Shown: piece after piece, positions 20,843-31,344 of the stretch
How positions within the stretch are numbered: position 1 is the stretch's first letter
Layout of the letters: every line of letters begins with the position of its first letter
Translations under genes and position numbers: made by a program
From: Rhodococcus pyridinivorans
GTDB taxonomy: Bacteria; Actinomycetota; Actinomycetes; Mycobacteriales; Mycobacteriaceae
Assembly: GCF_900105195.1 (NCBI RefSeq)
Contig: NZ_FNRX01000002.1
Location: 2,294,001 to 2,358,000, forward strand
DNA length: 64,000 bases
Direction of reading: 5' to 3'
Notes under the pieces: model-generated
Told to the model about the DNA's origin: nothing
Seen by the model: the letters and a program-made list of their open reading frames with translations, nothing else
The model's database searches: none

Positions 20843-22261
20843 ATGGCTGGAAAGACTCTGGCGGAAAAGGTGTGGGACCAGCACGTGGTCGTGCGCGGTG
20901 AAGGAGAGGGATCGGCGCGACAGCCGGACCTGATCTACATCGACCTGCATCTCGTACACGAGGTGACCAGCCCGCAGGCCTTCGACGGTCTGCGGCTGGC
21001 AGGACGCCCGCTGCGGCGTCCCGACCTCACGATCGCCACCGAGGACCACAACGTCCCCACGGTGGACATCGACAAGCCGATCGCCGACCCGGTCTCGCGC
21101 ACACAGGTCGAGACCCTGCGCCGCAACTGCGAGGAGTTCGGTGTCCGTCTGCACCCCATGGGCGACCTCGATCAGGGCATCGTCCACGTGGTCGGCCCGC
21201 AGCTCGGTCTCACGCAGCCCGGCATGACGGTGGTGTGCGGCGACAGCCACACCTCCACCCACGGCGCCTTCGGCGCACTGGCGATGGGCATCGGCACCAG
21301 TGAGGTCGAACACGTCATGGCGACACAGACGTTGTCGCTGCGGCCGTTCAAGACGATGGCCATCAACGTCGGCGGCACCCTCGCGCCGGGAGTGACGAGC
21401 AAGGACCTCATCCTCGCGATCATCGCGAAGATCGGCACCGGCGGCGGACAGGGCTACGTCCTCGAGTACCGCGGCGAGGCGATCCGCGCACTGTCGATGG
21501 AAGCGCGGATGACCATCTGCAACATGTCGATCGAGGCGGGCGCCCGCGCCGGCATGATCGCCCCCGACGAGACCACCTACGAGTTCATCAAGGGCCGCCC
21601 GCACGCCCCGAAGGGCGCCGACTGGGATGCTGCCGTGGAGGCGTGGGAGCAGCTGAAGACCGACGACGACGCGGTTTTCGACGCCGAGGTCCACATCGAC
21701 GGCAGCGCTCTGACCCCCTTCGTCACGTGGGGCACCAACCCGGGCCAGGGCGCTGCGCTCGGGTCCAGCGTTCCGGTACCCGAGGAGATCGCCGACGAAA
21801 CCGAGCGGTCTGCAGCGGAAAAGGCGTTGCGCTACATGGATCTCGAACCGGGCATGCCGCTGCGCGACGTGAAGATCGACACCGTCTTCGTCGGCTCGTG
21901 CACCAACGGCCGCATCGAGGATCTGCGTGCCGTGGCGGATGTCCTGCAGGGCCGCAAGGTCGCCGACGGCGTCCGGATGCTCGTCGTGCCGGGTTCGATG
22001 CGGGTGCGCGCGCAGGCGGAGGAGGAGGGTCTCGGCGAGATCTTCACCGCCGCAGGGGCCGAGTGGCGTCAGGCCGGGTGCTCGATGTGCCTGGGGATGA
22101 ACCCCGACCAGTTGGCGCCGGGCGAGCGTTCCGCGTCGACCTCGAACCGGAATTTCGAAGGACGGCAGGGCAAGGGCGGACGGACGCATCTCGTCTCGCC
22201 GGCCGTGGCCGCCGCAACCGCGGTGCGGGGAACGCTTTCCGCACCGGCGGATCTGGACTAG
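20843..22261 (+). CDS. leuC: 3-isopropylmalate dehydratase large subunit
   Basis: LeuC (472 residues) with LeuD isomerises 2-isopropylmalate to 3-isopropylmalate. It is an aconitase-type protein with a [4Fe-4S] cluster: [19 protein letters not shown] supplies one Cys and [14 protein letters not shown] the CxxC pair near residue 410. The N-terminal [13 protein letters not shown] and the segment [27 protein letters not shown] are conserved. The ATG at 20843 gives the usual N-terminus; a GTG three codons upstream is possible. leuD follows after 28 bases. Regulation by the divergent IclR protein is likely. Confidence 0.96.
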   Translation: MAGKTLAEKVWDQHVVVRGEGEGSARQPDLIYIDLHLVHEVTSPQAFDGLRLAGRPLRRPDLTIATEDHNVPTVDIDKPIADPVSRTQVETLRRNCEEFGVRLHPMGDLDQGIVHVVGPQLGLTQPGMTVVCGDSHTSTHGAFGALAMGIGTSEVEHVMATQTLSLRPFKTMAINVGGTLAPGVTSKDLILAIIAKIGTGGGQGYVLEYRGEAIRALSMEARMTICNMSIEAGARAGMIAPDETTYEFIKGRPHAPKGADWDAAVEAWEQLKTDDDAVFDAEVHIDGSALTPFVTWGTNPGQGAALGSSVPVPEEIADETERSAAEKALRYMDLEPGMPLRDVKIDTVFVGSCTNGRIEDLRAVADVLQGRKVADGVRMLVVPGSMRVRAQAEEEGLGEIFTAAGAEWRQAGCSMCLGMNPDQLAPGERSASTSNRNFEGRQGKGGRTHLVSPAVAAATAVRGTLSAPADLD

Positions 22262-22289
22262 ACCACAGGACCGACGAGGAGAATTTTCG

Positions 22290-22886
22290 ATGGAAGCCTT
22301 CACCACCCACAGGGGCATCGGCGTCCCGCTGCGCCGCTCCAATGTCGACACGGATCAGATCATCCCGGCCGTGTACCTGAAGCGCGTCACCCGTACGGGA
22401 TTCGAGGACGGTCTGTTCGCCGCATGGCGCAACGACCCGTCCTTCGTCCTCAACACCCCGCCCTTCGACCGCGGCAGCGTTCTCGTCGCCGGACCGGATT
22501 TCGGCACCGGCTCCTCGCGTGAGCATGCCGTGTGGGCGTTGTCGGATTACGGATTCCGGGTCGTGATCTCGTCCCGCTTCGCCGACATCTTCCGGGGCAA
22601 CGCCGGAAAGGCCGGTCTGCTCGCCGCTCAGGTCTCGCAGGACGACGTCGAACTGCTGTGGAAGCTCATCGAGCAGCAGCCCGGACTCGAACTGGAAGTG
22701 GATCTCGAGAACCGGACGGTGACCGCCGGAACCACCGTGGTGCCGTTCACCATTGACGACTACACGCGGTGGCGTCTGCTGGAGGGTCTCGACGACATCG
22801 GATTGACATTGCGCCAGGTAGACGCGATTTCCGAGTACGAAAAGTCAAGGCCGTCATGGAAACCGAGTACCCTTCCGGCGCCCTGA
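22290..22886 (+). CDS. leuD: 3-isopropylmalate dehydratase small subunit
   Basis: LeuD (198 residues) is the swivelling domain of isopropylmalate isomerase. Typical motifs are [20 protein letters not shown] near the N-terminus and [21 protein letters not shown] around residue 75, whose Ser/Arg contact substrate. GGAGAA lies about 8 bases upstream of the ATG. It is the second gene of leuCD and is followed by a strong hairpin. Confidence 0.96.
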   Translation: MEAFTTHRGIGVPLRRSNVDTDQIIPAVYLKRVTRTGFEDGLFAAWRNDPSFVLNTPPFDRGSVLVAGPDFGTGSSREHAVWALSDYGFRVVISSRFADIFRGNAGKAGLLAAQVSQDDVELLWKLIEQQPGLELEVDLENRTVTAGTTVVPFTIDDYTRWRLLEGLDDIGLTLRQVDAISEYEKSRPSWKPSTLPAP

Positions 22887-22907
22887 AAACACCCCCGAAC
22901 GCGCCTT

Positions 22908-22949
22908 CTCCGGGCCCGGTCCGACGCTCCCGTCGGGCCGGGCCCGGAG
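22908..22949 (+). terminator. Terminator after leuCD
   Basis: A 19-bp inverted repeat (22908-22926 with 22931-22949) with one wobble and a CTCC loop is followed by TTATTT. It separates leuCD from the hupB promoter. Confidence 0.8.
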
Positions 22950-22954
22950 GTTAT

Positions 22955-22984
22955 TTGCATGAGAATCCGCGTGGCACATAGACT
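22955..22984 (+). promoter_or_regulatory. hupB promoter
   Basis: A -35 box TTGCAT (22955-22960), an 18-base spacer and a -10 box TAGACT (22979-22984) would leave a 5' leader of about 65 bases before hupB. Confidence 0.5.
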
Positions 22985-23056
22985 CTTGCCCGTTTGCGGG
23001 TCTACCGTGGACTGGAGTCGGTCTGACGGTGGACCGTGTATGTGCGGAGGAAATCA

Positions 23057-23755
23057 ATGAACAAGGCAGAACTGATCGACGTTCTGACCGAGAAACTCGG
23101 TTCGGACAGGCGCACCGCCACCGCGGCCGTCGAGCACATCGTGGACGCGATCGTTCGCGCCGTGCACGACGGTAAGAGCGTCACCATCACCGGATTCGGT
23201 GTCTTCGAGAAGCGTCGTCGGGCCGCGCGTGTCGCGCGGAACCCGCGCACGGGTGAGACGGTCAAGGTCAAGCCGACCTCGGTGCCGGCCTTCCGTCCCG
23301 GCCAGTCCTTCAAGAACATCATCGCGGGCACCCAGAAGCTCCCGGCTTCGGGTCCGGCCGTGAAGCGCGGTGCAGCTGCAGCGGCCAAGAAGACCGCGGC
23401 AGCGAAGAAGGCGGCGAAGAAGACCACGGCGGCGAAGAAGACCACGGCGACCAAGTCGACCGCGGCGAAGAAGACCACCGCAGCGAAGAAGACCACGGCG
23501 GCGAAGAAGACCACCGCCACCAAGTCGACTCCGGCGAAGAAGACCACGGCGGCCAAGTCGACTCCGGCGAAGAAGACCACCGCCACCAAGTCGACCGCGG
23601 CGAAGAAGACCACCGCGGCGAAGAAGACCACGGCGGCCAAGTCGACTCCGGCGAAGAAGACCACCGCCACCAAGTCGACCGCGGCGAAGAAGACCACCGC
23701 AGCGAAGAAGACCACGGCCAAGAAGACCACGGCCCGCAAGAGCACCAAGAAGTAA
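23057..23755 (+). CDS. hupB: HU-type nucleoid protein with long Lys/Ala/Thr tail
   Basis: HupB (232 residues) is the actinobacterial HU homologue, binding DNA without strict sequence preference and compacting the nucleoid. The first 90 residues are a standard HU domain ([55 protein letters not shown]). From about residue 105 the protein is low-complexity tail built from units such as [11 protein letters not shown] and PAKKTTA, like a histone H1 tail, expected to be disordered, DNA-binding and a target of Lys modification. The ATG follows GGAGGAAA at 3-4 bases. It lies between two terminators, so it is monocistronic. Confidence 0.96.
   Translation: MNKAELIDVLTEKLGSDRRTATAAVEHIVDAIVRAVHDGKSVTITGFGVFEKRRRAARVARNPRTGETVKVKPTSVPAFRPGQSFKNIIAGTQKLPASGPAVKRGAAAAAKKTAAAKKAAKKTTAAKKTTATKSTAAKKTTAAKKTTAAKKTTATKSTPAKKTTAAKSTPAKKTTATKSTAAKKTTAAKKTTAAKSTPAKKTTATKSTAAKKTTAAKKTTAKKTTARKSTKK
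23400..23750 (+). repeat. In-frame tandem repeats in the hupB tail
   Basis: Imperfect 9-36 base units based on GCGAAGAAGACCACGGCG are repeated through about 350 bases, with ACC/AAG/GCG codons shuffled. Unit number probably varies between strains by slippage or recombination without breaking the frame. Confidence 0.85.
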
Positions 23756-23768
23756 CACCCACCCGCGA

Positions 23769-23794
23769 TGCGGCTCGCACACGTGCGAGCCGCA
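23769..23794 (+). terminator. Terminator hairpin after hupB
   Basis: A nearly loopless perfect palindrome, 12 bp per arm, starts 14 bases after the hupB stop. Confidence 0.65.
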
Positions 23795-23802
23795 CAGGTG
23801 AG

Positions 23803-23840
23803 ACGACGGCGGCCGCCGGACATCCGGTGGCCGCCGTCGT
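23803..23840. terminator. Second hairpin, between hupB and mutT1
   Basis: An 18-bp inverted repeat (23803-23820 with 23823-23840) with one mismatch lies 10 bases before the mutT1 stop on the other strand, so it probably ends the ppk-mutT1 transcript. Confidence 0.7.
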
Positions 23841-23850
23841 GTGTACTCGG

Positions 23851-24807
23851 TCAGATGCTCTCGTTGTCCGCCGGTGGACGGCCCGTGGGAAGAGGGCTGT
23901 CGATGTGGTCGGCCGCGACGAGACGATCGCCGCGCAGCGACAACACCCACATGCTCGCCTTCCGGTTCCGCGCCGGAGGCAGCACGAGACCGTCGCGCTC
24001 GGCCCACCACTCCAGGAGCGGCGGGATCACCCTGCCCTGACTGGAAATCACGGGAGTGCCGGGACCGGACGCGATCTCCAGCGCCCGCTTGCGGCCGTGG
24101 TCCGGATCGGCGCGGTACTCCTCCTCCGACAGGGCCGGCTCGATGGCGATCTCGAGCCCGTGCCGGGAGGCGAAGGGTTCGACCGTCGCGATGCACCGCG
24201 TGCGGTCGGCGGACACCACGCTGTCGCCGCCGAACGCCGTCAACTGCGGAACGAGCGCCTCGGCCTGTGCCCGTCCGGACGCATCGAGGGGCCGGTAACG
24301 GTCGTCGCCCTTGTACTTCTTCCGACTACCCGCCTTGGCGTGCCGCACGATCAGCGCCATGGTCGTGTCCAGCGGCACCCGGCGGAACCGGCGCAGGACA
24401 CTGCGGTCCATCGGATAGGACAACAGATCGAATGCCTCTTCGGTGGACACCCAACGCAATTCGTCAACCTCGTCATTGGGCGCGAACTGCCCGTCGAGGC
24501 ACCGCGCAGCCCAGTAGTCCACCCGCTTGAGCTTGCGGTGACCCGGAACGGGGTAGACGACCTTCCCGAGACTACTGCCGAGCGCGGAGCGGAATCCGGT
24601 CTCCTCCTCGATCTCCCGCACCGCGGCAACCACGGCCGTCTCACCCGCGTCGAGCTTGCCCTTCGGAAAGGACCAGTCGTTGTAGCGCGGGCGATGCACG
24701 AGCGCGACCTGCGCATCGTCCGGAGCGTTCTCGTCGACAGGACGCCACAGGACCGCGCCCGCCGCGAAGATGTTGGCCTTCACGGGCTTGTCGCGTGATT
24801 CGGTCAA
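23851..24807 (-). CDS. mutT1: MutT1-like Nudix hydrolase fused to a histidine phosphatase domain
   Basis: The protein has about 318 residues. The N-terminal Nudix domain carries a complete Nudix box, GKLDAGETAVVAAVREIEEE then TGF. The C-terminal half is a SixA/RHG-type phosphatase (ALIVRHAKAGSR, SADRTRCIATVEPFA). Such two-domain proteins hydrolyse oxidised nucleotides such as 8-oxo-GTP and diadenosine polyphosphates. I prefer the TTG at 24807 because GGAGGG lies 4 bases before it; GTG at 24819 or 24831 is possible and the latter would overlap the ppk stop. It is downstream of ppk on the same strand, as in mycobacteria. Confidence 0.88.
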   Translation of the reverse strand: MTESRDKPVKANIFAAGAVLWRPVDENAPDDAQVALVHRPRYNDWSFPKGKLDAGETAVVAAVREIEEETGFRSALGSSLGKVVYPVPGHRKLKRVDYWAARCLDGQFAPNDEVDELRWVSTEEAFDLLSYPMDRSVLRRFRRVPLDTTMALIVRHAKAGSRKKYKGDDRYRPLDASGRAQAEALVPQLTAFGGDSVVSADRTRCIATVEPFASRHGLEIAIEPALSEEEYRADPDHGRKRALEIASGPGTPVISSQGRVIPPLLEWWAERDGLVLPPARNRKASMWVLSLRGDRLVAADHIDSPLPTGRPPADNESI

Positions 24808-24820
24808 CGTTCCCTCCACC

Positions 24821-27016
24821 TCAGGACGCACGACTACGCATGAGTTCGACCTGGTGGTCGCGGGCAGCGGTTCCCGGCTCGGGGGACGCCGTCCAGGTGC
24901 CGTCGCCCTCGAGAATCCAGCAGCGGGTGACCGGGTCGAGCGCGGAATCGAAGATGCCGTCCAGCTGCGCTGCGAGCCGGGTGTTCTTCACCTGCACCAT
25001 CACCTCGACGCGACGGTCGAGGTTCCGGTGCATCATGTCGGCGCTACCGATCCAGTACTCGTCGCTGCCCCGGAAATGGAACAACCGCGAATGTTCGAGG
25101 AACCGCCCCAGAATCGAGCGCACCGTGATGTTCTCGCTCAGGCCGGGCACGCCCGGCTTGAGGGCACAGATCCCGCGCACGACCACCTCGGTCCGCACCC
25201 CCGCCCGCGACGCGCGGTAGAGCGCGTCGATCACCTGCTCGTCGACGAGGGCGTTGGCCTTGAGCCGGATCCCGCTGGGGCGACCGGCCGCGTGGTGCTC
25301 GATCTCACGCTCGACGCGTTCGATGATGCCCTTGCGGACTCCGTGCGGTGCGACGAGCAGATTGCGGTACTGCGCCTTCCGGGAGTATCCGGTGAGGGTG
25401 TTGAACAGGTCGGTGAGGTCGGCGCCGATCTCGGGTGACGACGTGAGCAGGCCGACGTCCTCGTAGAGACGAGCGGTCTTCGGGTTGTAGTTGCCGGTGC
25501 CGATGTGGCAGTAGCGGCGGATCGTCGAACCCTCGCGCCGCACGACCAGACAGGTCTTGCAGTGTGTCTTCAGACCTACGAGTCCGTATACGACGTGGAC
25601 ACCGGCCTGTTCGAGCTTGCGCGCCCACTTGATGTTGGCCTGCTCGTCGAAGCGTGCCTTGATCTCCACGAGCGCGACGACCTGCTTGCCCGCTTCGGCA
25701 GCGGCGATCAGGGCGTTGACGATGGGGGAGTCGCCCGACGTCCGGTACAGCGTCTGCTTGATCGCGAGGACCTGGCTGTCGGCGGCGGCCTGCTCGATGA
25801 ACCGTTGCACGCTCGTGGAGAACGAGTCGTACGGGTGGTGGACGAGGATGTCGCCCTCGCGCAGGGTGGAGAACACGCTCTTCGGTGTCTCTCGCTCGCC
25901 GAAGGCGGGATGGGTCGCCGGCACGAAGGGGGCGTCCTTCAGATCCGGTCGGTCGACGGCGTGCACCTGCCACAGCGACGACAGATCGAGCAGCCCGGGC
26001 AACTGGACGACGTCCACCCGATCGACGTCGAGTTCGCGCAACAGGAGGTCGAGCATGTGCTCGGTCATGTCGTCCGACACCTCGAGCCGCACGGGAGATC
26101 CGAAGCGCCGCCGGGCGAGTTCGCGTTCGAGGGCTTGAAGGAGATCCTCGTCGCGGTCCTCCTCGACCTCGAAGTCGGCGTTGCGGGTGACGCGGAATGC
26201 GTGGTGCTCGACGATCTCCATGCCCGGGAACAACACGTCGAGATGGGCGGCGATCAGCTCCTCGAGCGGGAGGAAGGCCGGCAGTCCGTGCGACGAACCC
26301 GCGCGATCGACCCGGACGAACCGATCGACGTTGTCGGGCACCTTCACGCGCGCGAAGTGTTCACCGGACGACTGCGAATCCTTGACCGTGACAGCGAGGT
26401 TCAGGGACAGGCCGCTGATGTACGGGAAGGGGTGTGCGGGATCGACCGCGAGCGGCGTCAGGACCGGGAAGACCTGGTCGGCGAAATACTGTGTCAGTCG
26501 TCGGCGTTCGTCCTCCGTCAGATCCGCCCATCGGATGATCGAGATGCCTTCGGCCGCCAGGGCGGGCATGACCGAGTCGAGGAAGACCTGCGCCTGGCGA
26601 CCGGCGAGTTCGCGCGTGCTCGACGCGATGAGCGCGAGCTGGGCGCGCGGGGTCAGTCCGTCCGCGGACCGGACCGACAACCCCGTCTCGGCGCGACGTT
26701 TCAGCCCGGCGACCCGCACCATGTAGAACTCGTCGAGATTCGACGCGAAGATCGCGAGGAACTTGGCGCGTTCGAGCAACGGCTGCGAGGTGTCCTCCGC
26801 GAGCGCGAGAACGCGGGCGTTGAAATCGAGCCAGCTCTGTTCGCGGTTGAGATAGCGGTCGACGGGAAGCGTGTTGTCGTGATCGGTCCTCGACTGCAGT
26901 CCCGTCGCGGCCGGAGGGGCGCTGGTGGCGGTCGCTACGCGACCGGCGGGTCGTGCGGCACCGGATGGTGCCGCGTGCTCGGAACTCGTGGGATCGGGGG
27001 AATCGCCGTTGGTCAC
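24821..27016 (-). CDS. ppk: Polyphosphate kinase 1
   Basis: PPK1 (731 residues) reversibly makes polyphosphate from ATP. After about 55 disordered residues the N domain begins [20 protein letters not shown], then [20 protein letters not shown]. The catalytic core shows [54 protein letters not shown] and the active-site His loop [12 protein letters not shown]. The C-terminal [16 protein letters not shown] is also conserved. The GTG at 27016 overlaps the fbiD stop by 4 bases (GTGA), so translation is coupled; a far longer in-frame extension upstream is antisense noise over fbiD. Confidence 0.95.
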   Translation of the reverse strand: MTNGDSPDPTSSEHAAPSGAARPAGRVATATSAPPAATGLQSRTDHDNTLPVDRYLNREQSWLDFNARVLALAEDTSQPLLERAKFLAIFASNLDEFYMVRVAGLKRRAETGLSVRSADGLTPRAQLALIASSTRELAGRQAQVFLDSVMPALAAEGISIIRWADLTEDERRRLTQYFADQVFPVLTPLAVDPAHPFPYISGLSLNLAVTVKDSQSSGEHFARVKVPDNVDRFVRVDRAGSSHGLPAFLPLEELIAAHLDVLFPGMEIVEHHAFRVTRNADFEVEEDRDEDLLQALERELARRRFGSPVRLEVSDDMTEHMLDLLLRELDVDRVDVVQLPGLLDLSSLWQVHAVDRPDLKDAPFVPATHPAFGERETPKSVFSTLREGDILVHHPYDSFSTSVQRFIEQAAADSQVLAIKQTLYRTSGDSPIVNALIAAAEAGKQVVALVEIKARFDEQANIKWARKLEQAGVHVVYGLVGLKTHCKTCLVVRREGSTIRRYCHIGTGNYNPKTARLYEDVGLLTSSPEIGADLTDLFNTLTGYSRKAQYRNLLVAPHGVRKGIIERVEREIEHHAAGRPSGIRLKANALVDEQVIDALYRASRAGVRTEVVVRGICALKPGVPGLSENITVRSILGRFLEHSRLFHFRGSDEYWIGSADMMHRNLDRRVEVMVQVKNTRLAAQLDGIFDSALDPVTRCWILEGDGTWTASPEPGTAARDHQVELMRSRAS

Positions 27017-27714
27017 GAGTTCATTGTTGCAGAGCGACGGCTCCCTGCAGCGCTGTCGCACGGGTGGCACAGGGGGAACTCGACCGTGTCGAGCACGGCC
27101 GCGGTGGCCGGTCCGACGCCGAGTTGCAGTGCGGCGGCAAGATCGTCCGGTGTGTCCACATCGAGTCGCAGTCCGGGGAGGGCGTCCGGTACCGGGTACG
27201 CACCGGCATCGATGTGGCGACCGGCCGATCCCGGACCGAACGACAGTGGCGGCAGGGTGCCGCTCACGCAGTGCAGCAACGCCGTCGTACCGCTCGCCGT
27301 GTGGTCGACGACCACGGCCGTTCCGGTCCGCCGCGCAGTCTCGCGTGCGAGCACGAAATCCTCGGGCCGCAGGGACGGAAGGTCGGCCTGCAACGCCACG
27401 AGTTCGGCGCCGGGTGCGTGCTCCCGCGCCCGGCGGGCCGCTGCGAGCAGTGCGGAGTTCAGCGGGTCGGGGGAGTCGGGACGCACCGGGTCGGGGAGGA
27501 CGTCCGCGCCGCAGTCCAGCGCCGCGGCCGCGACCCGCTCGTCGGCGGTGACGACGGTGACCGTCACGTCTCCGGCGGACAGCGCCGCCGTCACGGTGTC
27601 CTGCAGCATCGCAAGCACCAGTGATTCCCGTGCTGCCGGGTCGAGGACGTGCGAGAGCCGCGACTTCGCCAGGCCGAGGGCCTTGACGGGAACGAGCACG
27701 TGCGTCGCGGGCAT
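27013..27714 (-). CDS. fbiD: 2-phospholactate/PEP guanylyltransferase of F420 synthesis
   Basis: FbiD/CofC (233 residues) activates 2-phospholactate or, in actinobacteria, phosphoenolpyruvate with GTP for coenzyme F420 assembly. The nucleotidyltransferase fold is visible in [37 protein letters not shown] and [20 protein letters not shown]. It is co-transcribed with ppk and mutT1. The F420 side chain and polyphosphate both depend on high-energy phosphates, but no functional link is shown by the sequence. The ATG at 27714 starts [11 protein letters not shown], as in relatives. Confidence 0.9.
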   Translation of the reverse strand: MPATHVLVPVKALGLAKSRLSHVLDPAARESLVLAMLQDTVTAALSAGDVTVTVVTADERVAAAALDCGADVLPDPVRPDSPDPLNSALLAAARRAREHAPGAELVALQADLPSLRPEDFVLARETARRTGTAVVVDHTASGTTALLHCVSGTLPPLSFGPGSAGRHIDAGAYPVPDALPGLRLDVDTPDDLAAALQLGVGPATAAVLDTVEFPLCHPCDSAAGSRRSATMNS

Positions 27715-27953
27715 TGCCCGATTGTGCCATCAGTATCGAATCGCACGGTCGCGCCAGGTGACGAACCGCACGAGCGCCCGGTGCGACCGGGTCGTGTGCG
27801 GTCCGTCCTCCGACCCGGCGCGGTGTCGGTGGAGCCTGCGCGATACTGGGTGCGACCGTGGGTGGTGACCGCCCGGACCGAACCGGTCGCGACCGCCCGC
27901 TCCGGGCCGATCGCGAGCGTGAGTGCCGGGCATCGGATGAGAGTGAGGATGGC

Positions 27954-28952
27954 GTGACCACAGCAGCAGTTCTGGGCGCGGGTTCGTGGGGGACGGCGTA
28001 CGCCAAGGTGCTGGCCGACGCCGGAACGGACGTGACGATCTGGGCGCGGCGCGAGGAGGTGGCGCGTGGCATCGCCGAGCGGCACGAGAACTCCGACTAT
28101 CTACCCGGTGTGGAACTGCCGCACTCGCTGAAGGCGACGGCCGATCATCGGGTGGCCCTCGAGGGCGCCGATTTCGTGGTCCTCGCCGTCCCGAGTCAGA
28201 CCCTGCGTACCAATCTCGAGGAGTGGAAGGCAGATATCGGACCGGACGCGACACTTCTCAGTCTCGCCAAGGGAATCGAGAGCGGCACCCTGATGCGCAT
28301 GAGTCAGGTGATCGGTCAGGTCACCGGCGCCGAGCAGAATCGCATCGCCGTGCTGTCCGGCCCCAACCTCGCCCGTGAGATCGCCGAGGGGCAACCGGCC
28401 GCGACCGTCATCGCGTGCCCCGATTCCACCCGCGCCATGGAGATCCAGAAATCCTGCGCCACAAAATATTTCCGTCCGTACACGAACTCCGACGTCATCG
28501 GCTGCGAGGTCGGCGGCGCCTGCAAGAACGTCATTGCCCTCGCGTGCGGCATGGCCGCCGGAGTCGGGCTCGGTGAGAACACCGTCGCGAGCATCATCAC
28601 CCGCGGTCTCGCCGAGATCACCCGGCTCGGAACCGCCCTCGGGGCCAAGCCGGCCACACTCGCCGGTCTCGCCGGTGTCGGCGATCTCGTCGCCACATGT
28701 ACGTCCCCGTTGTCCCGCAACCGTTCGTTCGGCGAACGACTCGGCCGCGGTGAGTCCCTCGAGAGCGCGCAGGAGGCCACCCACGGTCAGGTGGCCGAAG
28801 GGGTCAAGTCGTGCACCTCGGTCCGCGCCCTCGCAGCGAGTTACGACGTCGAGATGCCGCTCACCGACGCCGTGCACCGCGTGTGCCACGAAGGCATGTC
28901 GGTGCAGGACGCGATCGGGCAGCTGCTCGGACGCCGGATCAAGCCGGAATGA
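27954..28952 (+). CDS. gpsA: Glycerol-3-phosphate dehydrogenase (NAD(P)+)
   Basis: GpsA (332 residues) reduces dihydroxyacetone phosphate to sn-glycerol 3-phosphate for phospholipids. The N-terminal nucleotide site is [20 protein letters not shown]. The family motifs [38 protein letters not shown] with the catalytic Lys, and [20 protein letters not shown] are present. The GTG at 27954 follows GAGTGAGGAT. Its stop overlaps the next start (ATGA). The 239-base divergent gap from fbiD should hold both promoters; I could not pick one. Confidence 0.95.
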   Translation: MTTAAVLGAGSWGTAYAKVLADAGTDVTIWARREEVARGIAERHENSDYLPGVELPHSLKATADHRVALEGADFVVLAVPSQTLRTNLEEWKADIGPDATLLSLAKGIESGTLMRMSQVIGQVTGAEQNRIAVLSGPNLAREIAEGQPAATVIACPDSTRAMEIQKSCATKYFRPYTNSDVIGCEVGGACKNVIALACGMAAGVGLGENTVASIITRGLAEITRLGTALGAKPATLAGLAGVGDLVATCTSPLSRNRSFGERLGRGESLESAQEATHGQVAEGVKSCTSVRALAASYDVEMPLTDAVHRVCHEGMSVQDAIGQLLGRRIKPE

Positions 28953-30118
28953 GTGGCATGACGGGCGATTCGACTCGCTGTGTGAAGGCAGTTGCACACG
29001 AGGGTGTTCCGGGCTCCCCGCTGCAGGCGGGACCGGTCTTCGCGGCGCCGTATCTCCTCGGGGAGGACGAGCGCGACGACGTCGACACCTATGCGCGGGC
29101 CTCGAATCCCGGCTGGCGCGCACTCGAATCGGCGCTCGCCGACCTCGAGCACGCCTCGGCCGCCCGCGTCGTCGGCTCGGGAATGTCGGCGATCACGGTC
29201 GCCCTGCGATCCCTCGTGGCCCCGGGCGGCACGGTCGTCGTCCCCTCCGACGGTTACTACCAGGTGCGCACGTACGCGCAGGAATTCCTGGCGCCGCACG
29301 GAGTGAAGGTCGTCGAGATGTCGGTCGCGGAGTTCGGTGACGGCACCCTGACCGACGTTCTGGTGACCGCTCCCGACAATTCCGTCGTACTGGTCGAGAC
29401 CCCGTCTAATCCAGGCCTCGACACCGTCGACCTGCGCGCGATCGCGACCGCGTGCCACGTCTCCGACGCGCTCCTGCTCGTCGACAACACCACCGCCACA
29501 CCCCTGGGCCAGCTGCCCCTCGATCTCGGCGCCGACGTCGTGGTGGCCAGCGGGACGAAATCGCTCAGCGGACACAGTGACCTGCTGTTCGGATACATCG
29601 CCGTCGCGGATCCCGAACTGCTGCCCGCGATCGACCGGGAACGACTGTTGTCGGGAACCGTGCTGGGACCCTTCGAGACCTGGCTCGCGCACCGCAGCCT
29701 CGGCACCGCCGGACTGCGCTTCGAACGGCAGTGCGCCAACGCGCTCGCCGTCGCCGGGATGCTGCTCGAGCACGCCGCTGTCACGGACGTCCGCTATCCC
29801 GGACTCGCCGGCGACCCCGCCCACGCCGTGGCGGCCGGCCAGATGAGCCGCTTCGGCCCCCTCGTCACCTTCCGGCTACCCGGCCGCGACGAGGTGCACC
29901 GCTTCGTCCGCGCGGCCACGCTCGTCGCACCCGCCACCAGCTTCGGCGGTATCCACACGACAGCGGATCGTCGCGCACGATGGGGCGATGCGGTGCCGGA
30001 GGGATTCGTCCGGTTGTCGTGCGGAATCGAGGACACCGCGGATCTGCTCGCCGATCTCGACGCGGCGCTGAAGGAGACGACCCTCCACCGAGGGAGACCG
30101 GAGCCCGCGGAGACATAG
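28949..30118 (+). CDS. PLP-dependent Cys/Met metabolism enzyme (cystathionine gamma-lyase-like)
   Basis: The protein (389 residues) belongs to the fold-type I trans-sulfuration family. It has [22 protein letters not shown] around residue 75, [37 protein letters not shown] and the PLP lysine in [20 protein letters not shown] (Lys near residue 204). The C-terminal [21 protein letters not shown] is characteristic. It could split or form cystathionine, or act as a methionine lyase; sequence alone does not decide. The ATG overlaps the gpsA stop by 4 bases, so the two are translationally coupled, an unexpected pairing of lipid and sulfur amino-acid metabolism. Confidence 0.85.
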   Translation: MSGMTGDSTRCVKAVAHEGVPGSPLQAGPVFAAPYLLGEDERDDVDTYARASNPGWRALESALADLEHASAARVVGSGMSAITVALRSLVAPGGTVVVPSDGYYQVRTYAQEFLAPHGVKVVEMSVAEFGDGTLTDVLVTAPDNSVVLVETPSNPGLDTVDLRAIATACHVSDALLLVDNTTATPLGQLPLDLGADVVVASGTKSLSGHSDLLFGYIAVADPELLPAIDRERLLSGTVLGPFETWLAHRSLGTAGLRFERQCANALAVAGMLLEHAAVTDVRYPGLAGDPAHAVAAGQMSRFGPLVTFRLPGRDEVHRFVRAATLVAPATSFGGIHTTADRRARWGDAVPEGFVRLSCGIEDTADLLADLDAALKETTLHRGRPEPAET

Positions 30119-30176
30119 CAGGGTGTCCGGCCCCACCCGCGTAGGACTCGCTCGACACGCGGAGATCGCCACCCGG

Positions 30177-30182
30177 TACGGT
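30177..30182 (+). promoter_or_regulatory. -10 element TACGGT for a leaderless ddl transcript
   Basis: TACGGT lies 7 bases before the GTG at 30190. This suggests ddl has its own promoter despite closely following the lyase gene. Confidence 0.4.
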
Positions 30183-30189
30183 TCGACAC

Positions 30190-31296
30190 GTGAGTATGCC
30201 CCGAACCCGGGTGGCCGTCGTCTTCGGTGGTCGCAGCAACGAACATTCCGTCTCCTGCATCTCGGCAGGGAGCATCCTGCGCAACCTGGATCCGCAGAAG
30301 TACGAGGTCGTGCCCATCGGCATCACTCCCGAGGGCGCATGGGTCCTCGGCGACGCGGACCCCGCCGGCCTCGCCGCGGCCGGTCGCGAACTGCCCGTCG
30401 TCGCCGGCGACGGCTCCGATCTCGTCCTCACCGCGGATCCGACCCGCGGTGGCGACATCGTCGCCCTCGACGAGGGCTCCTACGGCCGGGTGCTCGCCTC
30501 GGTCGACGTGGTGTTCCCCGTCCTGCACGGCGCCTACGGCGAGGACGGCACCATCCAGGGTCTGCTCGAACTCGCGGACATCCCGTACGTCGGTCCCGGG
30601 GTTCTTGCCAGCGCCGCCGGGATGGACAAGGAGTTCACCAAGAAACTGCTCGCGGCCGAAGGCCTGCCCGTCGGCTTCCAGATCGTCCTGCGTCCCGGCA
30701 CCGCGACCCTCACCGAGGAGCAGAAGACCCGCCTCGGCCTGCCCGTCTTCGTCAAGCCCGCCCGCGGCGGATCGTCCATCGGCATCAGTCGCGTGGCCGA
30801 CTGGGCCGCCTTCGACGACGCCGTCGCGAAGGCCCGGCAGCACGACCCCAAGGTCATCGTCGAGTCCGCGATCATCGGCCGCGAGGTGGAGTGCGGCGTG
30901 CTCGAGTTCCCGGACGGCGACGTCCGCGCGAGTGTCGTCGCCGAGATCCGCATGCCCGACACCTCCGACGACCACGAGGCGTTCTACGACTTCGACACGA
31001 AGTACCTCGACGACGTCTGCGAGTTCGACGTCCCGGCCAAGCTCGACGAAGAGACCTCCGACCGGATCCGCGAACTCGCGGTCCGGGCGTTCCGCGCCCT
31101 CGACTGCCACGGCCTGTCCCGCGTCGACTTCTTCGTCACCGAGGACGGACCGGTGATCAACGAGATCAACACGATGCCCGGATTCACCTCCATCTCGATG
31201 TACCCGCGGATGTGGGAGGCCACCGGCGTGGAGTACGCCGAGCTGCTGTCGATCCTGGTGGAGACGGCGCTGGCGCGGGGCACCGGCCTGCGCTGA
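30190..31296 (+). CDS. ddl: D-alanine--D-alanine ligase
   Basis: Ddl (368 residues) makes D-Ala-D-Ala for peptidoglycan, using ATP. The N-terminal motif is [20 protein letters not shown]. Then come [20 protein letters not shown], the ATP-grasp elements [17 protein letters not shown] and metal ligands in [20 protein letters not shown]. The length is that of the mycobacterial enzyme. The GTG at 30190 is supported by the -10 box; an ATG two codons later is possible. This is the drug target of D-cycloserine. Confidence 0.96.
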   Translation: MSMPRTRVAVVFGGRSNEHSVSCISAGSILRNLDPQKYEVVPIGITPEGAWVLGDADPAGLAAAGRELPVVAGDGSDLVLTADPTRGGDIVALDEGSYGRVLASVDVVFPVLHGAYGEDGTIQGLLELADIPYVGPGVLASAAGMDKEFTKKLLAAEGLPVGFQIVLRPGTATLTEEQKTRLGLPVFVKPARGGSSIGISRVADWAAFDDAVAKARQHDPKVIVESAIIGREVECGVLEFPDGDVRASVVAEIRMPDTSDDHEAFYDFDTKYLDDVCEFDVPAKLDEETSDRIRELAVRAFRALDCHGLSRVDFFVTEDGPVINEINTMPGFTSISMYPRMWEATGVEYAELLSILVETALARGTGLR

Positions 31297-31332
31297 CGGC
31301 ACACGGCCTGTCGGCTTCCGCGAGGATCCGAC

Positions 31333-31338
31333 TAGGCT
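31333..31338 (+). promoter_or_regulatory. -10 element TAGGCT for a leaderless proA transcript
   Basis: TAGGCT lies 6 bases before the ATG at 31345, with no Shine-Dalgarno. Confidence 0.45.
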
Positions 31339-31344
31339 GGATAC

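Noticed and set aside
20015..22351. A 778-codon minus-strand open frame spanning the IclR gene and all of leuC
   Set aside because: Only the last 233 codons resemble a protein family; the upstream part is antisense to leuC and reflects high-GC codon bias.
23400..23750. CRISPR-like periodic repeat
   Set aside because: Units have no unique spacers and are in frame with the hupB Lys/Ala/Thr tail.
24808..24831. GTG starts at 24831 or 24819 for mutT1
   Set aside because: Neither has a ribosome binding site, whereas TTG 24807 has GGAGGG 4 bases upstream; the choice remains provisional.
27017..28072. N-terminal extension of ppk by 352 codons
   Set aside because: It is Arg/Pro/Ser-rich noise antisense to, or out of frame with, fbiD and gpsA; PPK1 proteins start near 27016.
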